Shown here: piece by piece, positions 51,336 through 59,676 of the stretch
How the letters are laid out: every line of letters starts with the position of its first letter
Position numbering within the stretch: the first letter of the stretch is position 1
Made by a program: the position numbers and the translations under genes
Assembly (NCBI RefSeq): GCF_000010805.1
Contig: NC_012520.1
Span: 1 to 64,000, forward strand
DNA: 64,000 bases
From: Rhodococcus opacus B4
Lineage (GTDB): Bacteria > Actinomycetota > Actinomycetes > Mycobacteriales > Mycobacteriaceae
Direction of reading: 5' to 3'
The notes under the pieces: generated by a model
Database searches by the model: none
Told to the model about the DNA's origin: nothing
Seen by the model: only the letters and a program-made list of their open reading frames with translations

Positions 51336-52985
51336 ATGACGACTACCGTTTCAGCTGCCCCACCCTTGTCCCAGACTTCTGCGCATCGACGCGACGCACG
51401 CTCGTCCGTATGCGCCGCTCAGCTAGCTAGACTGAATGCAGCCGGATTCCCCGCCCGGTCTGCTTTGCCCAGTCGCGACGACGGGTGGTTCCAGACATCG
51501 CGACAGTCGGGTTTAGGGGGACGTGACGGGCAGGCTTGGACACCTGCCCGTCGCGTCGATACATCTGTCGACACGGTTGATGTGCGCTACCACATCAACG
51601 CCCTGATGTGCGCCGGCATGACGACCGCTCTGATCGCTGACCTGGCCTCTGTGCCGGTCGCGACAATCCGGTCGCTGAGGAGCACTTCGACTCGCACGAC
51701 CACCTCCGTCATCGCGGACGCGATCCTCTCGATCACTTTTCGCCCGAGCCGTGGGCGTGATCTGACCCCAGCAGTGGGGGCTCGCCGCCGACTGCGCGCA
51801 CTCAACGCCATGGGCTACGGCGATTCGAGCCTCGCTCACCGGTTGAACGTCGAGGTCGACGTCGTCACTTCGATGCCGGAAAAAGGTCTCATCCCGAGCG
51901 AGCTGTGGGAAGCGGTCGACGAGATCTACGACGAGCTTTCCATGCGCCCCGGACCTGACGCCGACCTCCGTGAACAAGCACGCGCAGAAGGACTGGTGCC
52001 GCCTCTCGGATGGGACGACGACGAGATCGACAATCCGAAGGCGCGTAGTCACGAGCGCGAGCGGGCCACGGGAGCGGTCGCGGTCGACGAGGTCGTCATC
52101 GTTCGTCGCCTGAGCGGCGAACAAGTCCCCATGCGCAACTGCGAACGACGAGAAATCATTCGGATGGCCTACGAGCAGTGCTGGTCACCGAGCCTCCTCG
52201 CGGACAAGCTCGCCATCAAGTACGACTCGGCCGTGACGGAGCTGAGCCGGTACCGCCGAGCTCTCATCCAGACGGATGTCTCCGGTTCCGATGATCCCTC
52301 CACGGCGGAGACGCCGACCACGACCGACGCGCCTACGGGGGAGCGTGGAAAGGGCGAGACTGCCGCAGTCGCTGCCACGGCCGATCACGCAACCGATTTT
52401 GACTCTCCGCGAGAAGCAGCAGCTACGTCGGATGCCGCCGAGTCACAGTCGCCCGCCGGCTCCAGGGTGAACGCGCCGGCGCGGGCTTCCTCCAACCGAG
52501 TGAGTGCGATCAGGCGCCGCTGGACCGGCGCCTTCACGGCAAGCGCACAGTTCCACGATGCAACGATCGACTGTGCTCGTTCAGCGCCGGAAGGTGGGGT
52601 GCCAGGGAGCTGGCCGATAGCCCGGCGCTCGAAGCTATGGCGGCCGGCCTGCCGGTTGGGTTCAACGAGAGCCGTAGGTGCCGAGCAGAATTGGCCTGAC
52701 TCAGATGAGCGATGGCGGCTGTCGTCGGGGTGGCCCTCTTCGCGTCAACGATGGCATCGCCTCGCCGAACAGGCATCGGCACCCCGACCCGGTCGACCAG
52801 GCAGGCCTTGTGCCAGTTCGCTGATACCTGTTGACGCCGGCGACCGTGTGAGGCATTGCTGTGCACTCCAGATCGCGACCCTTTTGAAGGAGACCAGACC
52901 CGATGGCCCTCATAGAAATCCCCGAGGACTTCCACGCGGCGTTCATTGCGGCCGCCCACGACGCGAACGATCACAACGACCTTGA
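51336..52985 (+). CDS. Putative DNA-binding protein, C-terminus uncertain
   Basis: Up to 549 residues from ATG 51336 (MTTTVSAAPPLSQTSAHRRD). Residues about 80-310 have good protein character with two HTH-like units (VRYHINALMCAGMTTALIAD with LASVPVATIRSLRS; MAYEQCWSPSLLADKLAIKY) and the linker GLVPPLGWDDDEIDNP, often seen in actinophage and plasmid HTH proteins. From about 52430 onward the frame becomes Arg/Trp-rich without pattern, overlaps the next gene, and is probably not native. A lost stop or frameshift around 52.4-52.5 kb is likely. Function unknown. Confidence 0.5.
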   Translation: MTTTVSAAPPLSQTSAHRRDARSSVCAAQLARLNAAGFPARSALPSRDDGWFQTSRQSGLGGRDGQAWTPARRVDTSVDTVDVRYHINALMCAGMTTALIADLASVPVATIRSLRSTSTRTTTSVIADAILSITFRPSRGRDLTPAVGARRRLRALNAMGYGDSSLAHRLNVEVDVVTSMPEKGLIPSELWEAVDEIYDELSMRPGPDADLREQARAEGLVPPLGWDDDEIDNPKARSHERERATGAVAVDEVVIVRRLSGEQVPMRNCERREIIRMAYEQCWSPSLLADKLAIKYDSAVTELSRYRRALIQTDVSGSDDPSTAETPTTTDAPTGERGKGETAAVAATADHATDFDSPREAAATSDAAESQSPAGSRVNAPARASSNRVSAIRRRWTGAFTASAQFHDATIDCARSAPEGGVPGSWPIARRSKLWRPACRLGSTRAVGAEQNWPDSDERWRLSSGWPSSRQRWHRLAEQASAPRPGRPGRPCASSLIPVDAGDRVRHCCALQIATLLKETRPDGPHRNPRGLPRGVHCGRPRRERSQRP

Positions 52986-53235
52986 CCTCGCCATTGACGA
53001 GGACCGCACATACATCGCCCTCAGCAACCTCTGCCCCGGATTCGTCCCGGCTCTTCGGCTCATCACCCGCGGTGAGCATGAAGCCACGGTTGAAATCTGG
53101 TCCATCGTCGACCACCAACGAGACGACGGCAGCTGGGAGCGCACCGAGGGGGTTGATGCCACCACTGCGGTCGACCTCGCCGATCCAACCGACGCTGCCA
53201 TGCGCGCCGTCGAGTGCTGGTTGACAACGCTCTGA
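52903..53235 (+). CDS. Small acidic hypothetical protein
   Basis: 110 residues with the site GAAGGAG before ATG 52903. Strongly acidic, mixed alpha/beta (MALIEIPEDFHAAFIAAAHD, HNDLDLAIDEDRTYIALSNL, EATVEIWSIVDHQRDDGSWE). The size and charge would suit a DNA mimic such as an anti-restriction protein, but no motif supports that. It overlaps the doubtful end of the gene upstream. Confidence 0.6.
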   Translation: MALIEIPEDFHAAFIAAAHDANDHNDLDLAIDEDRTYIALSNLCPGFVPALRLITRGEHEATVEIWSIVDHQRDDGSWERTEGVDATTAVDLADPTDAAMRAVECWLTTL

Positions 53236-53356
53236 CCTCGGTGGGACTCGGTCGTGCACGCTCCGCAGTGCGGCGTTTGGCAATTACCACAACAGGTTTC
53301 AACCCTGCGCTTGATCCTCACGTCCCACTCGCGGGACACGGAGACGGGAAACGATC

Positions 53357-53983
53357 ATGCATGAGTCATTTTCTTCCGCTCTCAACGAGATGTCGGTCGC
53401 CGATGCAGTGATGCAGCTGGCGTCCGGAACCGTTGAACTCGCGCTCGAAGACGCGCACGAGTTCGCTCGCTGGTGCTGGTTCGCCGACGTGCTCGACTCA
53501 GGCTGGGGCTTGACCGGCAGGCTCCCGGCCGCCGGCGATGATGTATTCCACGCACTTGAGCGCGTCGCCGGTATGTGCCGAACATCGGAAACGAAGGCGC
53601 TCAGCCCCGATGCGTGGCGCGCGGCGTACGAGGCCACGGAGAGATTGGCCCACAGCTCGGCCGTAACCAGTTCAGAGGCCACCTATCTGGCACTTTCGGC
53701 GGCGAACGACATCGCACTCGAATGCATCGACGAAACGCACCCCGAGTTCACAGTCGCGATAGCGCTGGCATTCGAGTCCCTCGCCGCCTGTGCGGCGGAC
53801 TCCGCGGTAGCGCGATGCTGGATCGCCCGCGCTCTGACCGAATGGACGAACCGAACGCACCCAGTCGCGGGCGGCCCGCGAACGGGAGAAGCCCCACCGA
53901 TCACGGACACTCGGCAGAACGCGTCGATACTCTCCGCAGGTTGTGGCGAGAGGGTCTTGTTGAGAGTGAGCGGCAACCTCTGA
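53357..53983 (+). CDS. Helical hypothetical protein
   Basis: 208 residues (MHESFSSALNEMSVADAVMQ). Helical and acidic throughout the first 160 residues (HEFARWCWFADVLDSGWGLT, LALSAANDIALECIDETHPE). The last 45 residues look random and overlap a minus-strand HNH remnant, so the true end may differ. No family recognised. Confidence 0.5.
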   Translation: MHESFSSALNEMSVADAVMQLASGTVELALEDAHEFARWCWFADVLDSGWGLTGRLPAAGDDVFHALERVAGMCRTSETKALSPDAWRAAYEATERLAHSSAVTSSEATYLALSAANDIALECIDETHPEFTVAIALAFESLAACAADSAVARCWIARALTEWTNRTHPVAGGPRTGEAPPITDTRQNASILSAGCGERVLLRVSGNL

Positions 53984-54216
53984 AAGGGGCACCGGCAACA
54001 GCGCTCCTTGAGACTCGCCTGGGTGCGGCATGTGCTGGTCCGGTTGTCTGGGTGGTCGGTGCCACCGGCTTTGGTGTTGCGGATGTGGTCTACCTCGGTG
54101 GCTGGTTGTCCGCATGTGGTGCAGGTTTTGTTGTCGCGTTCGAGGATGGTTCGGCGGAGTCTGCGCCATGCGGCGGTGCTGGTTCGGGGGTCGCCTGAGC
54201 CCCAGTTGTGTGTCAT
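53950..54216 (-). pseudogene. HNH endonuclease remnant
   Basis: From ATG 54216: RTSTAAWRRLRRTILERDNK, TCTTCGQPATEVDHIRNTKA and GGTDHPDN, the first half of an HNH nuclease with its CxxC and DHI. The usual C-R-x-C-H-x-x-K end is damaged (CRTQASLKE): the second Cys and the His are missing. The frame then runs on without pattern. Such small HNH genes come from phages and mobile elements. Confidence 0.5.
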
Positions 54217-54316
54217 GCGTTGTCCTTCGGGTTGGGGCATCTCTCAGCCCTCGGGGAGTAACGGCGGTCACTCCGTCAGCGATAGTCAGGCAGGTCGGGA
54301 GGACCAGGAGACAGTC

Positions 54317-54415
54317 ATGATCGGCAATGTGTTCGACATACCAGTGTTCGGTGACCCGATCTGGCCTCCGGGTGTTTGGTACGTCAACTTCGCCAACTGG
54401 TTTAACCAGCTCTGA
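54317..54415 (+). CDS. Micro-ORF 1: aromatic-rich peptide (32 aa)
   Basis: ATG 54317 follows the ribosome site AGGAGACAGTC. The 32-residue product starts MIGNVFDIPVFGD and ends NFANWFNQL. It is rich in Trp, Phe, Asn and Pro, net acidic, without Cys or Lys. Both its start (MIGN, P at 9) and end (FA-W-F-NQ) recur in micro-ORFs 4, 5 and 6. The open frame extends upstream to 54008, but the ribosome site and the family pattern fix the start here. No known peptide family is recognised. Confidence 0.65.
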   Translation: MIGNVFDIPVFGDPIWPPGVWYVNFANWFNQL

Positions 54416-54424
54416 GGGGCCATC

Positions 54425-54508
54425 ATGAACACCCTGTGGCTGTGGCCCTGGAACATCGTTGAAATCGGTACCAGACTGCTGTTCAGCCAGATCGGTGGTG
54501 GTTCGTAA
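54425..54508 (+). CDS. Micro-ORF 2: Trp-rich peptide (27 aa)
   Basis: Starts 9 bases after micro-ORF 1 (site GAGGGG). The 27-residue product begins MNTLWLWPWNIVEIGTR and ends in GGGS. It is shorter and more hydrophobic than its neighbours, with three Trp in the first eight residues. The stop TAA overlaps the next start (TAATG). Confidence 0.6.
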   Translation: MNTLWLWPWNIVEIGTRLLFSQIGGGS

Positions 54509-54618
54509 TGTTCGGGCTACTTACTGATATGGCCGATTGGTTCAGCCTGCACGTCTTGACGCCGACTCAGCACCTATGGCAGCCATTGTTGCAAGCATGG
54601 ATGGACTGGCGGTACTGA
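54508..54618 (+). CDS. Micro-ORF 3: amphipathic peptide (36 aa)
   Basis: Start overlaps the previous stop (TAATG). The product of 36 residues has MFGLLTDMADWFSLHV and LQAWMDWRY as its ends; it could form an amphipathic helix with Trp on one face. The stop lies one base before the next ATG (TGACATG). Confidence 0.6.
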   Translation: MFGLLTDMADWFSLHVLTPTQHLWQPLLQAWMDWRY

Positions 54619-55079
54619 CATGATCGGCAACCTGCCTGACTACAACTGGTTCTATCCAGGTCTCGGTGGAATCAGCGTGTTCATGTTCTGGTTCTTCGAC
54701 GACGTGAATCGCCCCGGGTTCTACGGAGGCTCGGCTATCTGGTTCCGGCCTCAGCGAGGACCGGTGTCTCACGGTAGTCGGCCGCCGTGTGATTCGACCA
54801 GTAGGCGGTCTCGTACTCTGCGGGTGGGACGTGGTCGATCTCGCCGTGCAAGCGGCGGTGATTGAACCAGTCGATGTACTCGGCGACCGCCCACTCGACG
54901 TCTCCAAGGCCTCGCCAGCCCCCGTGCGGGCGCATCACGGGATTGCGAATGCACTCGGCCTTGAACAACGAGTTGAACGCCTCCGCCATCGCGTTGTCAT
55001 ACGAATCTCCCTTGGAACCAACAGAAGACACTGCGTCACACTCGTCGAGGCGCTCGGTGTATCGCACCGCTCGATACTG

Positions 55080-56529
55080 ACCAGGCTCAACCGGTGGAAG
55101 CAACACCTCGATAACGGAGGTGTGGGAATGGGACGACCACCCGGGTGGGCAGCAGCGTTGACGGGGCGTGCGGTGATGCGGTCACCGGGACGGCCTCCGA
55201 TACGCCGAGATCTAGAGCGGGCATTCTGGACGCGGATCGCCGAGGGTCTCACGAGCGACGACGCAGCGACCACATGCGGCGTGTCGGGGCCGGTGGGGAC
55301 ACGGTGGTTCCGCCAGGCTGGTGGGATGCCACCGATCGAGTTGACCCCGGTCTCGGGGAGGTACCTGTCGTTCACCGAGCGTGAGGATATCGCGCTGCTG
55401 CGAGCCAAGGGTATGAGTATGCGCGACATCGCTGACCGGATCGGACGGTCACCGTCGACGATCTCGCGGGAGTTGCGGCGGAACGCCGCCACCCGCAATG
55501 GCAAGCTCACATACCGAGCGTCGACCGCACAGTGGAAGGCCGACCTCGCCGCGAGGCGCCCAAAACCAGCGAAGCTCGCCGAACACGATCGGCTACGAGA
55601 ATATGTGCAGGACAAACTGTCTGGTGTGATTCGTGCCGACGATGGAACCGTGGTGTCCGGTCCGGATGCCGCTTGGATTGGCCGAAACAAGCCTCGGCGC
55701 GGTGATCGTCGGTGGGCGACGGCGTGGAGTCCGGAGCAGATCTCGAATCGCCTACCGATCGACTATCCGGAGGACCCGACGATGCGCATTTCACCTGAGG
55801 CGATCTACCAATCGCTCTACATCGAGGGTCGCGGCGGCCTGGAGCGGGAGCTCGTCGCGTGCTTGCGCACCGGCCGGGCGCTGCGAAAGCCTCGTGCGCG
55901 AGCACGGAAGCAGCGCACCGGATTTATCACCGAGGAGGTGACCATCAGCGCCCGTCCGGAGGAGGTCGAGAGCCGGAAGACGCCGGGGCATTGGGAGGGC
56001 GACCTCATCATCGGTCTGACCCGGTCCGCGATCGGCACGCTCGTCGAGCGCACCAGCAGATACACGACTCTACTACACCTGCCGCGACTGAAGGGCTATG
56101 GAACAGCGGCGATGGTGAAGAACGGGCCGGCGCTGTCCGGATATGGTTCGGAGTCCGTTCGTGATGCTCTGGCCGCGACGCTGTCACCGCTGCCCGAGCA
56201 TCTACGCAGATCCGTGACGTGGGATCGCGGAAAGGAACTCGCGCGTCATGCCGAGCTGACGGCATCTACGGGTATCCGTGTCTACTTCTGTGATCCGTAC
56301 AGTCCATGGCAGCGCGGAACGAATGAGAACACCAATGGGCTGCTGCGACAATATTTTCCGAAGGGAACTGATCTGTCCCGATACAAGTTCCGTGAGCTTC
56401 AGGCGGTCGCCGATGCGCTCAACAACCGCCCCCGAAAAGTGCACGGTTGGAGAACTCCAGCGGAAGTGTTTGCCGAACAGGTACACTCGTCCTCACGGCA
56501 CGGTGTTGCGACGACCGGTTGAATCCGCC
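55080..56529 (+). mobile_element. IS30-family element, copy 2 (1,450 bp)
   Basis: Same ends and length as the copy at 41651-43100, in opposite orientation to the window and, unlike copy 1, opposite to the transposase gene it interrupts. The target duplication is CTG (55077-55079 and 56530-56532). Confidence 0.92.
55128..56522 (+). CDS. IS30-family transposase
   Basis: 464 residues from ATG 55128, identical to the protein of copy 1: N-terminal HTH (SMRDIADRIGRSPSTISREL) and DDE residues in HWEGDLIIG, SVTWDRGKEL and GTNENTNGLL. The longer open frame back to 54789 is IS3 sequence read in the wrong strand. Confidence 0.92.
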   Translation: MGRPPGWAAALTGRAVMRSPGRPPIRRDLERAFWTRIAEGLTSDDAATTCGVSGPVGTRWFRQAGGMPPIELTPVSGRYLSFTEREDIALLRAKGMSMRDIADRIGRSPSTISRELRRNAATRNGKLTYRASTAQWKADLAARRPKPAKLAEHDRLREYVQDKLSGVIRADDGTVVSGPDAAWIGRNKPRRGDRRWATAWSPEQISNRLPIDYPEDPTMRISPEAIYQSLYIEGRGGLERELVACLRTGRALRKPRARARKQRTGFITEEVTISARPEEVESRKTPGHWEGDLIIGLTRSAIGTLVERTSRYTTLLHLPRLKGYGTAAMVKNGPALSGYGSESVRDALAATLSPLPEHLRRSVTWDRGKELARHAELTASTGIRVYFCDPYSPWQRGTNENTNGLLRQYFPKGTDLSRYKFRELQAVADALNNRPRKVHGWRTPAEVFAEQVHSSSRHGVATTG

Positions 56530-57152
56530 CTGCACGCCGCGGTCGCTATGGTGAATCAATCCGGCGACGTCCTGGCCGACCCGTCGGCGAGCCCACAACC
56601 CCATATCCAAGGCGTCGAGGGCCAGGTCGGTACGCATCGACGTCGAAACCTGCCAACCGACGATCATCCGGGAGAACACGTCGAGGATGAACGCGGCGTA
56701 CACCCACCCCGAATGAGTGCGAATGTAGGTCAGGTCCGCCACCCACAACGTGTTGGGCGCGTCGGCGACGAACTGCCGCTGGACCCGATCCGCCGGCCGC
56801 GGAGTCTCGGCCCCGTCAGCGTGCGTGGTCTTCCGCCCTTTCAACCGTAATATTCCCCGTAACCCATCGGCTTTCATCAATCGTTCCACGGTGCACCGGG
56901 CCACTGACATCCCTTCTCGTTTCAGACTGGCGTGCACTTTGCGGGCCCCGTACACCCCGAGATTGTCGGCATGAACACCCCGGATCCGGGACAGAACCTC
57001 GCGGTCACGCACCGCACGTGCCGATTCGGTTCGCTGGGGGCTCAGGTGAGCTCGGACCGTGGACGGAGCGATCTGGGCGGCCGTACCGCGCAAGACCGCG
57101 CAGATCGGATCGACTCCGTGTTCGTCGCGGTGAGCAGCGACGAACTCCACGA

Positions 57153-57470
57153 TCAGCGCTGTGGGCGGTCGATCTCCGCCGCAAAGAAAGCCGAGGCCTG
57201 CTTGAGGATCGTGTTCGCCCGCCGCAGCTCGCGATTCTCCCGTTCCAACTGGGCAATCCGTTCGGCATCACTGGTAGTGGTGCCCGGGCGCACGCCGCCG
57301 TCGACCTCGGCCTGCTTGACCCAGGTCCTGAGCGCCTCGGGATGCACACCGAGCTGATCGGCGATCCGCTTGAGCGCTCCCGGCCGCGTCGCCGGATCCT
57401 GGCGGGCCTCGACCGCCATCCTCGTTGCTCGTTCCTTCAGCTCAACGCTGTACTTCCGTGGTGCTGCCAT
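57153..57470 (-). CDS. IS3-family transposase OrfA (second copy)
   Basis: 105 residues, identical to the OrfA at 3112-3429. Intact, although its OrfB is split. Free OrfA of IS3 elements can repress transposition. Confidence 0.88.
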   Translation of the reverse strand: MAAPRKYSVELKERATRMAVEARQDPATRPGALKRIADQLGVHPEALRTWVKQAEVDGGVRPGTTTSDAERIAQLERENRELRRANTILKQASAFFAAEIDRPQR

Positions 57471-57538
57471 GCTCTCCATCCTTCACAGGTTTGAGAGCCT
57501 CCGACAGACCCGGGGCGATTCAACGTGTGGAACCCGCT

Positions 57539-57633
57539 ATGACCGGCAACTTTCCTGACTTGTTCTACATGATGGGGCTATTCCTTACGTGGAAGCGTGG
57601 AACAACTTCGCCCTCTGGTTCAATCAGTTCTAG
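57539..57633 (+). pseudogene. Micro-ORF 5: aromatic-rich peptide with a one-base frameshift
   Basis: ATG 57539 (overlapping the stop of micro-ORF 4) reads MTGNFPDLFYMMG, then a +1-base-restored frame reads AIPYVEAWNNFALWFNQF and stops at 57631-57633. The total of 95 bases is one short of a frame for 31 residues. Unshifted, the frame runs on to 57679 with Arg/Ser-rich sequence. The ending AWNNFALWFNQF matches micro-ORFs 1 and 6, so the shifted version is the ancestral one. Confidence 0.5.
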
Positions 57634-57641
57634 GAGAAATC

Positions 57642-57746
57642 ATGATCGGCATCGTGTTCGATCTTCCAGGGTTCTTTGACGTCGGTGACTATTGGACACG
57701 CACCGTTCAATGGAACATGTTCGCCCAGTGGTGGAATCAGTTTTGA
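57642..57746 (+). CDS. Micro-ORF 6: aromatic-rich peptide (34 aa)
   Basis: ATG 57642 with the site TAGGAGAAATC. The 34-residue product begins MIGIVFDLPGFFDVGDYW and ends NMFAQWWNQF, closely parallel to micro-ORF 1. It is intact and followed by a hairpin at 57755-57787. No exporter, modifying enzyme or immunity gene is recognisable next to the cluster. Confidence 0.65.
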   Translation: MIGIVFDLPGFFDVGDYWTRTVQWNMFAQWWNQF

Positions 57747-57754
57747 CCCGTCGA

Positions 57755-57787
57755 GCGGGCACCACCTCGCTTGGAAGTGATGCCCGC
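57755..57787 (+). terminator. Hairpin after the micro-ORF cluster
   Basis: GCGGGCA (57755-57761) pairs with TGCCCGC (57781-57787) across a 19-base loop, 9 bases after the last micro-ORF stop. Confidence 0.4.
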
Positions 57788-57825
57788 CCACGTCGTGGCG
57801 CTGCTAACCGGCTCTGCTCGGAAAG

Positions 57826-57975
57826 GTGAGCGTCGTGGTCAGTGCATGGTTCCGTCCGGTGTCCGGTGACTTTGACGCCCTGTCAGTTGGTCTGTGGTCA
57901 GTCCTCGTTAGCGACCTTGTACGGGTTCACGTGCACGTCAGGGACGAACCCCTCAGCCTCGCTCATTCGTCCTGA
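57826..57975 (+). CDS. Possible 49-residue small ORF
   Basis: GTG 57826 or 57835 after CGGAAAG opens VSVVVSAWFRPVSGDFDALS and SVGLWSVLVSDLVRVHVHVR. It has some hydrophobic pattern and Trp, and lies just after the micro-ORF cluster, but no repeat of the MIGN or NQF pattern. The evidence is weak. Confidence 0.25.
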   Translation: MSVVVSAWFRPVSGDFDALSVGLWSVLVSDLVRVHVHVRDEPLSLAHSS

Positions 57976-58037
57976 GCGGCCCGGTGTGATCGACGCATCC
58001 GACCCGGGGATAGTCACCTCACCCTAGGATCGGCTAC

Positions 58038-58826
58038 GTGCCGACAGTGACAACGCCCGACGCCGACATTTTTTACACCGACAGTGGGGGAGAGGGGCCC
58101 GTACTTTTACTCGGGCACGGGTTCTTCATGGACTCATCCATGTTCACGCCCCAGGTTCGCGATCTATCTCCGGACCTCCGGGTTGTGAGTTGGGATGCGC
58201 GCCGCCACGGAAAGACCACCGATGCGGGTATGCCGTTCACATACTGGGACCTCGCACGCGACGCCCTCGCCGTCCTCGACGACCTCGGCGTCGAGAAGGC
58301 AATCATCGGGGGCATGTCCCAGGGCGGCTATACCGCGCTGCGCACAGCACTTCTCGCACCGGGGCGTACGAGGGCTCTGATCTTGCTCGACACGGAAGCC
58401 TCAGCCTGTACTCCTGAGCAGAAGTCCGGATACCGCGTCCTGTTCGATCAGTGGTGCAGCACAGAGCCATTCGAACCGCTCACCAGCGCACTTGCCCCCC
58501 AACTGATCGGTGGAGAACCTGCGGATTGGACGTCGTGGATCAGCAAATGGAACAGCGGAGATCGCATGGCTGTCCGACCAGCCGCAGAGTGCCTTATCGA
58601 ACGCGACGACATCGTGGACCGACTCTCCGACATTGACGTTCCGGCATTGATCATCCGTGGGGAAAATGACCTGTCAGCGCCCGCAGAGAAGGCCGACGAG
58701 CTCAAAGCAGGTCTTCCCGGTGCTGCGCCAGTTGTCACGATCCCGGTTGCTGGCCATGCCGCAAACTGGACACACCCAGAGCCGGTCAACGCGGCGATCA
58801 CTGCGTTCGTCAAGGCGCTCCGCTAG
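58038..58826 (+). CDS. Alpha/beta hydrolase
   Basis: 262 residues from a GTG start. Oxyanion segment LLGHGFFMDSSMF, nucleophile elbow GGMSQGGYTA (S about 95), acid in IIRGENDLSAP and His in PVAGHAANWTHP: the full triad of the esterase/lactonase/haloperoxidase-like family. Cytoplasmic. The substrate cannot be inferred. The convergent MmyB-like regulator ends two bases away; such regulators often control neighbouring redox or hydrolase genes. Confidence 0.85.
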   Translation: MPTVTTPDADIFYTDSGGEGPVLLLGHGFFMDSSMFTPQVRDLSPDLRVVSWDARRHGKTTDAGMPFTYWDLARDALAVLDDLGVEKAIIGGMSQGGYTALRTALLAPGRTRALILLDTEASACTPEQKSGYRVLFDQWCSTEPFEPLTSALAPQLIGGEPADWTSWISKWNSGDRMAVRPAAECLIERDDIVDRLSDIDVPALIIRGENDLSAPAEKADELKAGLPGAAPVVTIPVAGHAANWTHPEPVNAAITAFVKALR

Positions 58827-58827
58827 T

Positions 58828-59610
58828 TCAGGAGGCGGGGAGGCGCACTCCGAGGTACATCTGCAGCGGATACTTGCCCCGCATCTCCGCGTGGACCTGC
58901 ACGTGCACGCTATAGTGCTCACCAGTCTCGGCGTCGCGGAGGTGCATGAACGGCTGGTGCCGGCCAAACCGGACTTCTTCGCGTAACCACAGTTCGCGGA
59001 AGAGAGGGAACTCGCTCAACTCTTCGAGGGTTTCCACCGCCCAGTCGGGGTTGTAGTAGCGACCCATCAACGCTCGGAACCAGCTGACGGTCAAGGCGGC
59101 TTCCGCCTCCCACTCCACCATGACCGTCATTGATGCCGGAGTCGAGAAGAACCAGCGCAACACGTTTCCCTCGTCGACCAGTCCAGGGAACGCCTTGTCG
59201 TACGCCGAGTTACAGTCGATGACATTCCAGCGTTCGTCGAGGTACGCCACCAGGTGCGGGTTCAGCGCCGCGATGGCGGTCTCCATGTCCGGTGTAATCA
59301 GTGTCCGATAGTCGGCGATCGTCCACGGTGTCGTGATGTCCTCACGCTCGGTCTGGGTCCGCCGTGCCAGATTGAAAAGGTGCCGACGTTCTGCATCATC
59401 GAGACACAGTGCGTTGGCGGTGGCGTCGAGAACCGGTGGAGAAGGACTCGCGTCCTTAACGTTTCCTTCCAGCCGCGCGATGTAGCTGACACTCAAATAG
59501 TTCTCTTCGCCCAGTTGGGCCCGAGTCATACCATCCGGGTGCTTCGGCGTTGCCCGGGTGCGCCGAGCACGAATGAAATCACCGAGACTCGGCGGACTGA
59601 TCGAGTCCAT
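58828..59610 (-). CDS. MmyB-like XRE-family transcriptional regulator
   Basis: 260 residues. N-terminal HTH (LGDFIRARRTRATPKHPDGM, TRAQLGEENYLSVSYIARLE, about 8-50), then a helical linker and the MmyB ligand-binding PAS-like domain (PHLVAYLDERWNVIDCNSAY, NVLRWFFSTPASMTVMVEWE, LPLQMYLGV-type end). Family members in actinomycetes bind fatty acids or similar ligands and usually control an adjacent gene. The perfect inverted repeat at 59677-59698 is its probable operator. Confidence 0.85.
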   Translation of the reverse strand: MDSISPPSLGDFIRARRTRATPKHPDGMTRAQLGEENYLSVSYIARLEGNVKDASPSPPVLDATANALCLDDAERRHLFNLARRTQTEREDITTPWTIADYRTLITPDMETAIAALNPHLVAYLDERWNVIDCNSAYDKAFPGLVDEGNVLRWFFSTPASMTVMVEWEAEAALTVSWFRALMGRYYNPDWAVETLEELSEFPLFRELWLREEVRFGRHQPFMHLRDAETGEHYSVHVQVHAEMRGKYPLQMYLGVRLPAS

Positions 59611-59676
59611 TGGTTGGCCTTTCCGATAGCGAATACAGCGGCACTACCCTACTCCCGGGGAATGTCAAGCCTTGTA

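Larger units (their letters stand above)
54735..57150 (-). pseudogene. IS3 transposase OrfB, interrupted by IS30
   Basis: The N-terminal part (56530-57150, to IHHSDRGVQ) and the C-terminal part (54735-55079, from QYRAVRYTERLDECD) equal the intact protein of 2147-3109. The IS30 sits between Q and Y of HSDRGVQY, before the last catalytic Glu, so no active enzyme is made from this copy. Confidence 0.9.
54705..57522 (-). mobile_element. IS3-family element, second copy, split by IS30
   Basis: Same ends as the copy at 2117-3481. The target duplication is ACG (54702-54704 and 57523-57525). After removal of the nested IS30 (1,450 bp plus 3) the length is again 1,365 bp. The sequence outside the insertion matches the first copy wherever compared. 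Confidence 0.92.
54620..57542 (+). pseudogene. Micro-ORF 4, split by the IS3/IS30 nest
   Basis: 54620-54704 encodes MIGNLPDYNWFYPGLGG and FMFWFFDD. Removing the IS3 copy (54705-57522) and one ACG duplication joins it to 57526-57542 (VWNPL, stop), giving 33 residues. The stop overlaps micro-ORF 5 (ATGA). The insertion is the only damage to this frame and also separates micro-ORFs 5 and 6 from the upstream promoter. Confidence 0.6.

Noticed and set aside
52534..53283. 249-codon minus-strand frame
   Set aside because: It is antisense to the acidic 110-residue gene, which has a good ribosome site; no domain seen.
54008..54316. 135-codon version of micro-ORF 1
   Set aside because: The upstream residues are antisense to the HNH remnant, while a good ribosome site lies just before the inner ATG whose frame matches the other micro-ORFs.
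54789..55127. Extension of IS30 copy 2 to a 577-residue protein
   Set aside because: The upstream part is the antisense strand of the IS3 transposase gene.
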